Of a DNA stretch of 19,197 nucleotides, positions 1-6,425 are shown piece after piece. The notes below the pieces were generated by a model. The model saw only the letters and a program-made list of their open reading frames with translations, did not search any database and was not told the origin of the DNA. The stretch spans positions 1-19,197 of the forward strand of contig DNPC01000044.1 of assembly GCA_003501565.1 (NCBI GenBank). Direction: 5' to 3'. Positions within the stretch are counted from its first letter, which is position 1; every line of letters starts with the position of its first letter. Made by a program: the position numbers and the translations under genes. This DNA comes from Planctomycetaceae bacterium. Its GTDB lineage: Bacteria > Planctomycetota > Planctomycetia > Pirellulales > Pirellulaceae.

Positions 1-566
1 TGCATCCAGCTCGTAGGGATACCGGAGGTAATAGGGTGTTCGGTGTTGCGAACAATGACTTCAAAGGGGTGTCGCTTTCCGTGGCTACCGCCACGACCTT
101 TCGTGTCATCTCGCGTGAATTTGCCTTCCTTCCATCGAACGTACGGTCCATCTTTTTCCGTTCGTCCTCCCCAGCCGCCAAGGCCGATCATGGCGTTGTA
201 TGCTTGCCACTTCGGAAATGAGTTGTCTGCAGCGTGGACGCTTACGAATCCTCCGCCACCCTTGACGTAAGACTCAAACGCATCCGAAGTCGCCTTGGAC
301 CACGGTTGTCCGTTGTAGTTTGAGACGACTACGTCATAGTCAGCAAATACGGGTTGAAAGGCAGACATGTCTTCGCCCTTGGCGGGCGAGGTTGCAACAT
401 CGACTTCGAACATGCCGGTACTCTCGAGAGTAGCCTTAATGAGTGGAGTCGTTTGTTGCCATTTGTGGTTGTTCTGCCCGTCGACCAGCAGGACGGAAAT
501 GTCGGCGGCTGGTGCTTGACCGAGCATCGCCACGCCGATGGCGATTGCGGTGAAAAGTCTGCTCAT
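1..566 (-). CDS. ThuA-like domain secreted protein (partial, C-terminus off the left edge)
   Basis: The reading frame starts at the ATG at 566-564 and runs open to the window edge, giving 188 residues. Residues 1-21 form a signal peptide ending in AQAPAAD-like sequence, so the product is probably exported. The mature part reads as a ThuA-like (class I glutamine-amidotransferase-like) fold: strand ISVLLVDGQNNHKW at 23-36, DYDVVVSNYNGQPW at 77-89, GGGGFVSVHAADNSF at 103-117, then a GWGGRT segment and HPFEVIVRNTEHPIT near 166-180. These are the usual landmarks of ThuA proteins, which are numerous in planctomycetes and often sit with sugar-degradation genes. No such neighbour is visible here. The substrate is unknown and no enzymatic role can be assigned. 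The family call is firm; the length and C-terminus cannot be judged. A weak purine stretch (GTGAGAA) lies upstream, with no clear Shine-Dalgarno. Confidence 0.88.
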   Translation of the reverse strand, partial: MSRLFTAIAIGVAMLGQAPAADISVLLVDGQNNHKWQQTTPLIKATLESTGMFEVDVATSPAKGEDMSAFQPVFADYDVVVSNYNGQPWSKATSDAFESYVKGGGGFVSVHAADNSFPKWQAYNAMIGLGGWGGRTEKDGPYVRWKEGKFTRDDTKGRGGSHGKRHPFEVIVRNTEHPITSGIPTSWM

Positions 567-626
567 GGGTGTTCTCACGGTAGAAGTTCATTGGGAAGGA
601 GTGTTCGGAAGGACGCAACATTGTCG

Positions 627-641
627 GCGATTCGGAATCGC
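627..641. promoter_or_regulatory. 15-bp inverted repeat upstream of the ThuA-like gene
   Basis: GCGATTC and GAATCGC flank a single central base, giving a perfect 7+1+7 inverted repeat. It lies about 60 bp upstream of the ThuA-like start, in the 174-bp gap before the 3' end of the kinase gene. The size and position suit a dimeric-regulator operator, but no regulator is known here and the element is short enough to arise by chance. Confidence 0.25.
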
Positions 642-740
642 GATGCAACGGAGCGGTGATTGCGAGGTGATTTGTACCCGGCAGGTAGCAGGTCTTGTTG
701 GCTAGTGCGGTGGTGGATCGGCGCGGTTGCGATCCTGGAC

Positions 741-1514
741 TCAACCTACCTCCAATTCGGCGGCAACTTCCGCAATGGTCGGGCGGTCCTGCGGATCGCG
801 GAGGAGCATCTGGTCGACCAATGTGCAAAGCTTGTTCGACAAGCCGTCGCTCTTCAGGGGAGGGCAGGGCAGCTTGAGGTGTTTGTAGCAGATTTCGATG
901 GATGTTCGGCCGGTGTGAGGTGGCTGGCCAGTAGCGAGAAAATAGGCTGTGCAGCCCAAAGAGTAGACGTCACTTGCCGGCGTGGCGAGATTTCCCGCGG
1001 CACATTCCGGCGAGATGGTGATCGGCGTTCCTCGGCTTCTTTGGCCGGTCGATTGCTCCGGCTGGCCGGGAAAATGGGCGAGCTCAAAGTCGATCAGCTT
1101 TAGTCCTGTTGCCTCCTGGCCAATCAGGATGTTGTCTGGGCAAATATCGCCGTGAACCATTCCGGCTTTGTGTACGGCGGCAATTGCGGCGGCTAGCGGC
1201 CTGAGAACCTCAGTGAATCTAGCAAGACTCGCTTGGAAGCCGCGGGCCGTCCACAGTGAGGGAGCCTCGATCCAACGCGTTACCACTACGTTTGGGGGGA
1301 GAGTTGGCAGTTTTACGAGCTCAACGATGTTTTCGTGCTCAATGCGCTGGAGTGCGCGGGTTTCAGCGAGCGCGCTGGGCGAGAGTTTGACGGCCAGTTT
1401 GTCGTGGTTATCCCCGTTTTTGCACATCCAGACGCAGCTGCGTTGTCCGCTCCAAACCAGCCGGGGTTCGGCAAAGGTTTTTTCGAGATGGCGGGGGAAT
1501 TCGAGGTTAGGCAA
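741..1514 (-). CDS. Standalone serine/threonine protein kinase (Hanks type)
   Basis: This 257-residue protein is essentially one protein-kinase domain that would phosphorylate Ser/Thr residues on unknown targets. Visible motifs in order: a degenerate Gly-rich loop (WSGQRSCVW, 21-29), the ATP-anchoring lysine in LAVKL (K43), the helix-C glutamate E51, the catalytic loop HGDICPDN (121-128, with D123 and N128), the metal-binding aspartate in IDFE (D142, with DFE replacing DFG), the P+1/APE-like SPE (168-170), D182 in SDVYSLGC and the DRPT arginine (R244). HRD is HGD, so it is a non-RD kinase and probably does not need activation-loop phosphorylation. Unlike the large planctomycete kinases, it has no transmembrane segment or sensor domain, so it should be cytoplasmic. 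The start is a TTG at 1514; an in-frame stop just upstream leaves no ATG option. It is divergent from rpmB. Confidence 0.88.
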   Translation of the reverse strand: MPNLEFPRHLEKTFAEPRLVWSGQRSCVWMCKNGDNHDKLAVKLSPSALAETRALQRIEHENIVELVKLPTLPPNVVVTRWIEAPSLWTARGFQASLARFTEVLRPLAAAIAAVHKAGMVHGDICPDNILIGQEATGLKLIDFELAHFPGQPEQSTGQRSRGTPITISPECAAGNLATPASDVYSLGCTAYFLATGQPPHTGRTSIEICYKHLKLPCPPLKSDGLSNKLCTLVDQMLLRDPQDRPTIAEVAAELEVG

Positions 1515-1541
1515 GCTGAAAATCTGCTAGGAATTTTGAGG

Positions 1542-1569
1542 TTGTTTCAATCCAGATGGTCAGTATACT
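1542..1569 (+). promoter_or_regulatory. Candidate sigma70-type promoter for rpmB-gat
   Basis: TTGTTT (1542-1547) and TATACT (1564-1569) are separated by 16 bp. They lie about 95 bp upstream of the rpmB start, in the gap between the divergent kinase gene and rpmB. The -10 box is good and the -35 box is mediocre. The location is where the promoter of the plus-strand run is expected. Confidence 0.4.
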
Positions 1570-1666
1570 TCCGGACTTGCGAAAAATATTCCTGTCCACC
1601 GTTCTGCCTAGATGCTGATGCGGTTGGCGAACAACGATATTGTGAAGTTATTCCTGGGGAAGAGTC

Positions 1667-1930
1667 ATGGCCCGTCAGTGCGCAATTTGCGGCAAGAAGG
1701 CTTCAGTCGGAAACAGCGTCGAACTACGTGGTAAAGCCAAGTATCTTGGTGGTGTTGGTACCAAAATTACCGGCATTACTCGGCGCAAGTTCAAGCCTAA
1801 TCTGCAGAACATCAAGATCGAACTACCCAGTGGCGAGCACAAGAAGCTCTTGGTCTGCACTCAGTGCATCCGTAGTGGTCTCGTGCGCAAGGTCGTCAAG
1901 CAAAAGCCTTTCGCGTTGCCGACAAAATAA
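1667..1930 (+). CDS. rpmB: 50S ribosomal protein L28
   Basis: This 87-residue protein is a structural component of the large ribosomal subunit. MARQCAICGKK at the N-terminus, NSVELRGKAK, TGITRRKFKPNLQ and LLVCTQCIRSG are characteristic of L28. It is the zinc-ribbon (C+) form, with two CxxC pairs at C5/C8 and C64/C67. Length is within the usual range for bacterial L28. A purine-rich Shine-Dalgarno GGGGAAGAG (1656-1664) lies just before the ATG. Only 47 bp without a hairpin separate it from gatC, so it is probably co-transcribed with the amidotransferase genes as the first gene of the run. Confidence 0.97.
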   Translation: MARQCAICGKKASVGNSVELRGKAKYLGGVGTKITGITRRKFKPNLQNIKIELPSGEHKKLLVCTQCIRSGLVRKVVKQKPFALPTK

Positions 1931-1977
1931 CGTCTTCTGAGCTATCACATCAGTTCTCAAATGGATAGCCACCGGCA

Positions 1978-2268
1978 ATGAGTCTGACTGCTGACGAAGT
2001 CGCCAAGGTAGCCAAGCTAGCGCGGTTGACGTTCGAGTCCGAAGAGCTCGAGAAGTTTGCTGGACAGCTTGGCAAGATCGTAGATTTCGTCGACCAGCTA
2101 TCCGAGGTAGATACCGAAGGCGTCGAGGAGATGGCGCACCCACTGGATGTCGACAGCGTCGTACGTCCCGACGTCGTGACGGAAGGACTCTCTCGCGACG
2201 AATCGCTTGCCAACTCCCCGAGCCATGACGGCGAGCATTTCTTGGTACCTCCTGTGATGGCACGCTAG
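1978..2268 (+). CDS. gatC: Aspartyl/glutamyl-tRNA amidotransferase subunit C
   Basis: GatC (96 residues) is the small subunit that wraps around GatA and stabilises the GatA-GatB interface in the GatCAB amidotransferase, which converts Glu-tRNA(Gln) to Gln-tRNA(Gln) and Asp-tRNA(Asn) to Asn-tRNA(Asn). Family features are the N-terminal helices (VAKVAKLARLTFESEEL, about 8-24; FAGQLGKIVDFVDQL, about 27-41), the conserved turn VDTEGVEEMAHPL (44-56), RPDVV, and the C-terminal SRDESLANSPSHDG followed by FLVPPVM. Length is normal. It precedes gatA and gatB on the same strand. Confidence 0.96.
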   Translation: MSLTADEVAKVAKLARLTFESEELEKFAGQLGKIVDFVDQLSEVDTEGVEEMAHPLDVDSVVRPDVVTEGLSRDESLANSPSHDGEHFLVPPVMAR

Positions 2269-2504
2269 TCGTCATCGTAGGAACGCCGAGGGCGTAGGTG
2301 CTTCCCACTCTGTCAGCCGTCCACAATTTGCCCTTCCTTTTGAACGGTTTCTGATACTGGCTATTTGCAGGGCTTCCGTTGCTGGGACTTCTCTCAAGTG
2401 CGGCAATCACGCGAGTGTTGATAGCGTTGCAGGTTTTCTGATGCTCAGCCCAGTCCCTCGGCAGCGGCTTGTGGGCGGACCATCGCTGTCGTAAGCTCTT
2501 GGCC
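2269..2504. other. Long gatC-gatA spacer, possible repeat remnant
   Basis: This 236-bp gap is longer than any other spacer inside the rpmB-gat run (1 to 95 bp). Its first part carries a short hairpin, ACGCC GAG GGCGT (2283-2295). Read on the minus strand, part of the gap is open and encodes GKLWTADRVGSTYALGVPTM, but that frame continues antisense through gatC and parts of rpmB and gatA, so it is not a credible gene. The sequence has the look of an intergenic repeat, which cannot be shown from one copy. No promoter or terminator is evident. Confidence 0.35.
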
Positions 2505-3992
2505 ATGAGCATAGAAAACCTCTCCGCAGTAGAAATTGGCCGCCAGATCGCAGCTGGGAAAGTTTCGAGCGTCGAAGTCGTCAAGCACTTCCTCAATCGT
2601 ATTGAGACGTTCGACAATTCAGTTGGTGCTTATGTGCATGTCGATGGCGACCGAGCGATTGACCGGGCGACCAGCGTGGATCGCGATATCAAAGCTGGCA
2701 AAGTGCGTGCGCCCTTAGCGGGTGTTCCGGTGGCGATCAAAGACGTTCTGTGTACGTCCGGCGTGCCGACAACTTGCGGATCACGGATGCTGGAGAACTT
2801 CGTCCCTCCCTACACGGCCACTTGCGTTTCGAAGCTTGAAAATGCGTCTTTGGTTGTGCTGGGCAAGACGAATATGGACGAATTTGCGATGGGAGGGAGT
2901 ACTGAGACCAGCTGCCATGGCCTAACGCGAAATCCTTGGGACCCGGAACGAACGGCTGGAGGTTCCAGTGGGGGTGCCGCCGCCTGTTTGGCCGCTGGCA
3001 TGGCGCCGTTGTCGATTGGTACTGACACCGGCGGTTCGGTACGACAGCCAGCGGCCATGTGTGGTGTCCTTGGGCTTAAGCCGACTTACGGGCGTGTTAG
3101 TCGCTATGGTTTAGTAGCATTCGCCAGCAGTCTTGATCAAGTCGGTGCACTTGGGCATAGCGTTGAAGACTTGGCCGCCGTGATGGAGATACTCGCTGGT
3201 CACGATCCGAAAGACACAACATCTCTTAAGACAGATGTTCCAGCGTATCGGGGGTTGTTGGAGCAAGATCTGAAGGGTGTGAAAGTTGGCTTGTTGCGTG
3301 ACCAAATTGATCACTCTTCTCTTGACCCTGAGATAGCGGCGGCCGTTGATCGTACGCGCCAGCAACTTGAAGCATTGGGTGCGACGATCAGTGAAGTCGA
3401 GTTGCCATACACCAAATACGCTGTGCCGACCTACTATCTAGTTGCGCCCAGTGAGGCTAGCGGCAACCTGTCGCGCTATGATGGCGTGCATTATGGCTAT
3501 CGTGCTGACACGAGCCATAGTTCCGACCAGACGGCGCCGCTGGACGCGATGATCTCCGCATCGCGGAGCGAAGGCTTCGGTCCGGAGGTGAAGCGACGGA
3601 TCATGCTCGGGACGTTTGCGTTGAGTTCCGGTTACTACGATGCGTACTACAAGAAAGCTCTCAAAGTCAGGCGCCTGATTGCCGGCGACTACCAGCGGGC
3701 GTTCGAGGAAGCCGATGTTTTGCTGGGTCCGATGACGCCCTCACCCGCGTTTCGACTGGGAGAAAAGGTAAACGATCCGGTGAAAATGTATTTAGAAGAT
3801 GCATTTTCGGTTGGAGCAAATTTGGCAGGCCTACCCGGGCTTTCCGTCCCTGCCGGTTTGACTGAGTCTGGGCTGCCGATTGGCGTGCAGTTGCAAGCTC
3901 CTGTTCTCCAAGAACAACGGTTGCTCAATGTAGCCCGGTCGCTTGAACAAGCTGAATTCTTCAAGCCCGCATTGGCTCCAAAGTACTGCTGA
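2505..3992 (+). CDS. gatA: Aspartyl/glutamyl-tRNA amidotransferase subunit A
   Basis: GatA is the amidase-signature subunit that releases ammonia from glutamine (or asparagine) for the GatB kinase/transamidation site. I place the start at the ATG at 2505 (MSIENLSAVEI), giving 495 residues, a standard length. An upstream in-frame non-ATG start would only add 12 poorly family-like residues. The Ser-cisSer-Lys triad is complete: K79 in VAIKDVL, S154 in AGGSSGGAAA and S178 in GTDTGGSVRQPAAMCG. Further conserved blocks are GKTNMDEFAMGGS (120-132), KPTYGRVSRYG and EGFGPEVKRRIMLGTFALSSG in the substrate-binding part. No clear Shine-Dalgarno is present. It is followed by gatB after 95 bp. Confidence 0.97.
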   Translation: MSIENLSAVEIGRQIAAGKVSSVEVVKHFLNRIETFDNSVGAYVHVDGDRAIDRATSVDRDIKAGKVRAPLAGVPVAIKDVLCTSGVPTTCGSRMLENFVPPYTATCVSKLENASLVVLGKTNMDEFAMGGSTETSCHGLTRNPWDPERTAGGSSGGAAACLAAGMAPLSIGTDTGGSVRQPAAMCGVLGLKPTYGRVSRYGLVAFASSLDQVGALGHSVEDLAAVMEILAGHDPKDTTSLKTDVPAYRGLLEQDLKGVKVGLLRDQIDHSSLDPEIAAAVDRTRQQLEALGATISEVELPYTKYAVPTYYLVAPSEASGNLSRYDGVHYGYRADTSHSSDQTAPLDAMISASRSEGFGPEVKRRIMLGTFALSSGYYDAYYKKALKVRRLIAGDYQRAFEEADVLLGPMTPSPAFRLGEKVNDPVKMYLEDAFSVGANLAGLPGLSVPAGLTESGLPIGVQLQAPVLQEQRLLNVARSLEQAEFFKPALAPKYC

Positions 3993-4087
3993 GTTTGCTG
4001 CCAGCAATTGGAAAGTGGTTGCGATGCATGCCGAGAAGACCGAATGCATCCGAGACGCTCCAAACCATCTTTTAGAACTGTAGTGTT

Positions 4088-5566
4088 ATGTCAGATCCAG
4101 CGTACGAACTAATTGTGGGCTTAGAGGTACACGTTCAGCTCAGTACCCAATCTAAGCTGTTTTGCGGATGCTCCACTATTTTCGGAGCCGCATCCAATAC
4201 GCAGGTTTGTCCGGTTTGTTTGGGCCTGCCAGGCGCGCTGCCTGTCTTGAATGCTGAGGCAGTTGAGCTGGCTATTCGCACTGGAGTAGCGCTGAACTGC
4301 GAAATGGCCACGTTCACCAAATGGGATCGAAAAAACTACTTTTACCCCGACCTGCCCAAAGGGTATCAGATCAGTCAATTCGATAAACCAATCTGCGGAC
4401 CTGGCTATTTGGATTTCCCCGATCCAGAGGATTCCGCCAGCATGCTGCGAGTCCGCCTGACGCGTGCTCACTTGGAAGAGGATGCTGGCAAGAGCATGCA
4501 CGATGAAGCGGCGGGCAAAGCGGATAGCCGCATCGATCTTAATCGGACCGGAACACCGCTACTGGAGATTGTTTCCGAGCCCGATATCCGCTCTGCAGAA
4601 GCCGCAAAAGCCTATTTGACTGAGCTGCGGTTGTTGTTGACGTACTTAGGTGTTTCAGACTGCAACATGCAGGAAGGCAGTCTTCGGGCGGATGCGAACG
4701 TTAACTTGCACATCGAACAGAATGGTACGAAGGTTGCCACGCCAATCGTTGAAGTCAAGAATCTCAACAGTTTTAGAGCAGTTGAGCGAGCGCTGAAATA
4801 TGAAGCAAAACGGCAGTATGAGCATTGGCAAAAGACCGGGCAGACGATCGATGATGCAGCAAAGCAAACCCGGGGTTGGAATGACGCTGCCGGGGTGAGT
4901 ACGGTACAGCGCGAAAAGGAAGAGTCGAGCGATTACAGGTATTTCCCCGATCCCGATCTGGTTCCCTTGGTGATTGATGAAGCAAGGCTCGAAGCCGCGC
5001 GAGCTGGACTTGGGGAGTTGCCTGGCGCATCACGTCAGCGATTAAGGACCGAGCATGGGCTGAAGCCCTATGACGCAGATGTCGTCACTTCCCAGGGGCG
5101 GGCAATGGTTGAGTATTTCGATCAGCTCGTTTCAGCCGGTGCCACCGCTAAGCGGGCTAGTAGCTGGGTGCAGCAAGATGTTATGCGAACTCTCAAGGAG
5201 CAAGAGTGGGAGGTTGAGCAGTTTCCGATCACGGCACCGCGGCTGGCTGAATTGCTAGCTGCCATCGAAGCCGGCGAAATTGACAATACGCGCGCCAAAG
5301 AAGTCTTCCAATTGCTGCTCGAAAAGCCTGAGCTAACAAGTGCAGACGCAATGCAAGAGCTGGGAATTGAGGCCGTTGACCAAGGGGAAATTGAATCGCT
5401 GTGCCAAGAGTTGCTTGACGAAAACCCGAAGGTTGTCTCGCAAGTGCTGGATGGTAACGCAAAAGCAGTTGGTGCGCTAATTGGTGTAGCGAAAAAGAAG
5501 AACCCGAACGCCGACCCGCGGCAGGTCCGCGAGATTTGCCTGCGACTCATCGAGGCGTCACGCTAG
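4088..5566 (+). CDS. gatB: Aspartyl/glutamyl-tRNA amidotransferase subunit B
   Basis: GatB (492 residues) binds the mischarged tRNA, activates its Glu/Asp side chain with ATP and transfers the ammonia delivered by GatA. The N-terminal cradle domain begins YELIVGLEVHVQLST and carries the structural zinc cysteines C26, C28, C41 and C44 (FCGCS...CPVC). It continues with KNYFYPDLPKGYQISQ, HLEEDAGKS, NRTGTPLLEIVSEPD and MQEGSLRADANVN, all diagnostic. The C-terminal YqeY-like tRNA-binding domain spans about 345-490 (DNTRAKEVFQLLLE, then NAKAVGALIGVAKKKNPNADP). The protein is full length and intact. Its stop codon TAG shares its G with the GTG start of the next gene, so expression of the two is probably coupled. 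Confidence 0.98.
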   Translation: MSDPAYELIVGLEVHVQLSTQSKLFCGCSTIFGAASNTQVCPVCLGLPGALPVLNAEAVELAIRTGVALNCEMATFTKWDRKNYFYPDLPKGYQISQFDKPICGPGYLDFPDPEDSASMLRVRLTRAHLEEDAGKSMHDEAAGKADSRIDLNRTGTPLLEIVSEPDIRSAEAAKAYLTELRLLLTYLGVSDCNMQEGSLRADANVNLHIEQNGTKVATPIVEVKNLNSFRAVERALKYEAKRQYEHWQKTGQTIDDAAKQTRGWNDAAGVSTVQREKEESSDYRYFPDPDLVPLVIDEARLEAARAGLGELPGASRQRLRTEHGLKPYDADVVTSQGRAMVEYFDQLVSAGATAKRASSWVQQDVMRTLKEQEWEVEQFPITAPRLAELLAAIEAGEIDNTRAKEVFQLLLEKPELTSADAMQELGIEAVDQGEIESLCQELLDENPKVVSQVLDGNAKAVGALIGVAKKKNPNADPRQVREICLRLIEASR

Positions 5567-6372
5567 TGCGCCGGATCGTTACGCTGCTGACTGACTTTGG
5601 CACCAGCGATGGCTACGTTGGTCAGATGAAGGGCGCGATTTTGCAGCGATCTGGTGATTGCCAGCTGGTCGATATTACCCATGAAATTCCCCCGCAGAAT
5701 GTTGGTTTGGCTGCGCGGGCGCTCGGATCGTCGTGGAAGCACTTTCCGGTTGGGACGGTCCATCTCGCAGTGGTAGACCCTGGCGTTGGGACCGATCGTG
5801 ATATTCTGGCGGCCACCGTCGCTGGCCATTTCTTCGTGGCCCCTAACAATGGATTGCTCAGCGCCATCATTGAAGCGCGGCCTGCAGACGAGGCCGATCG
5901 ACGGATTATAAGCGTCGATGTTGACCGATTCTTCGATTCTCCAACCAGCAACACCTTCCACGGTCGCGACATCATGGGACCGGTGGCTGGTATGTTGGCT
6001 GCGGGTGTTCCAATTGCGCAGTTGGGCGAGCCGTTTACTGGGCAACTGATCGAGTTGCCGTCATTGGTGGTAGGTGTTGATGCGGAAGGCGTGCGCACTG
6101 AGGTCGCGGCAATCGATCACTTTGGAAACTGTAGTTTGGCAACCACATTCGAGTTTGAGAGCTGGTTTGCGACGAAACGTCGTGTTCGAGCTCAGCTGCC
6201 GAGTTCGACGGAAAGTGTCTACCTGGAGGTGTGTCGAACTTATGGGCAGCAGCCAGCTGGGGCGAACGTTTTGCTCACCGGTTCGCAGGGTGAGATTGAA
6301 ATTGCCGTCGTTAACGGCAACGCGGCGGAGAAGTTCCAATTGTCTGTTGGCGATTCAGTTACTCTCGCATAA
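5566..6372 (+). CDS. SAM hydroxide adenosyltransferase (DUF62 SAM hydrolase)
   Basis: Proteins of this family hydrolyse S-adenosylmethionine to adenosine and methionine and are relatives of bacterial fluorinase and chlorinase. The chosen GTG start at 5566 overlaps the gatB stop by one base and gives 268 residues, a typical length, with the family motif directly at the N-terminus. The N-terminal domain has RRIVTLLTDFGTSDGYVGQM (2-21), VVDPGVGTDRD (69-79), PNNGLL (93-98) and FHGRDIMGPVA (131-141). The hydrolase triad Asp-Arg-His is present as D71, R78 and H132, which argues for hydroxide rather than halide as nucleophile. The C-terminal domain (about 176-268) carries IDHFGN (183-188) and GEIEIAVVNGNAA (242-254). 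The cellular reason for SAM hydrolysis in this family is unclear. Confidence 0.93.
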   Translation: MRRIVTLLTDFGTSDGYVGQMKGAILQRSGDCQLVDITHEIPPQNVGLAARALGSSWKHFPVGTVHLAVVDPGVGTDRDILAATVAGHFFVAPNNGLLSAIIEARPADEADRRIISVDVDRFFDSPTSNTFHGRDIMGPVAGMLAAGVPIAQLGEPFTGQLIELPSLVVGVDAEGVRTEVAAIDHFGNCSLATTFEFESWFATKRRVRAQLPSSTESVYLEVCRTYGQQPAGANVLLTGSQGEIEIAVVNGNAAEKFQLSVGDSVTLA

Positions 6373-6389
6373 TAGGGTATCTGTTGGTC

Positions 6390-6423
6390 GGTAGGTGGCT
6401 GGCGGCTAGCATCCCCACCTGCC
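6390..6423. terminator. Hairpin between convergent genes
   Basis: GGTAGGTGG (6390-6398) pairs with CCACCTGCC (6415-6423) as a 9-bp stem with one T-G wobble and a 16-nt loop. It fills most of the 53-bp gap between the convergent SAM hydrolase and SHD1 genes, so it could stop transcription from both sides. Neither side has a clear T-tract, so intrinsic termination is not assured. Confidence 0.4.
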
Positions 6424-6425
6424 AG

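Noticed and set aside
436..828. Minus-strand open frame of 130 codons
   Set aside because: It overlaps the ThuA-like gene in another frame and has low-complexity Arg/Ser/Pro composition with no family motif.
1335..1940. Plus-strand open frame of 201 codons
   Set aside because: It runs antisense to the kinase and overlaps rpmB in another frame; both of those are clear genes.
2469..2504. Upstream start for gatA
   Set aside because: The 12 extra residues are not family-like. From the ATG at 2505 the catalytic residues fall at 79, 154 and 178, the standard GatA numbering.
1823..2617. Minus-strand open frame of 264 codons covering parts of rpmB, gatC and gatA
   Set aside because: It is antisense to three conserved genes and Arg/Ser-rich. 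Only the part in the gatC-gatA spacer was kept, as a possible repeat remnant.
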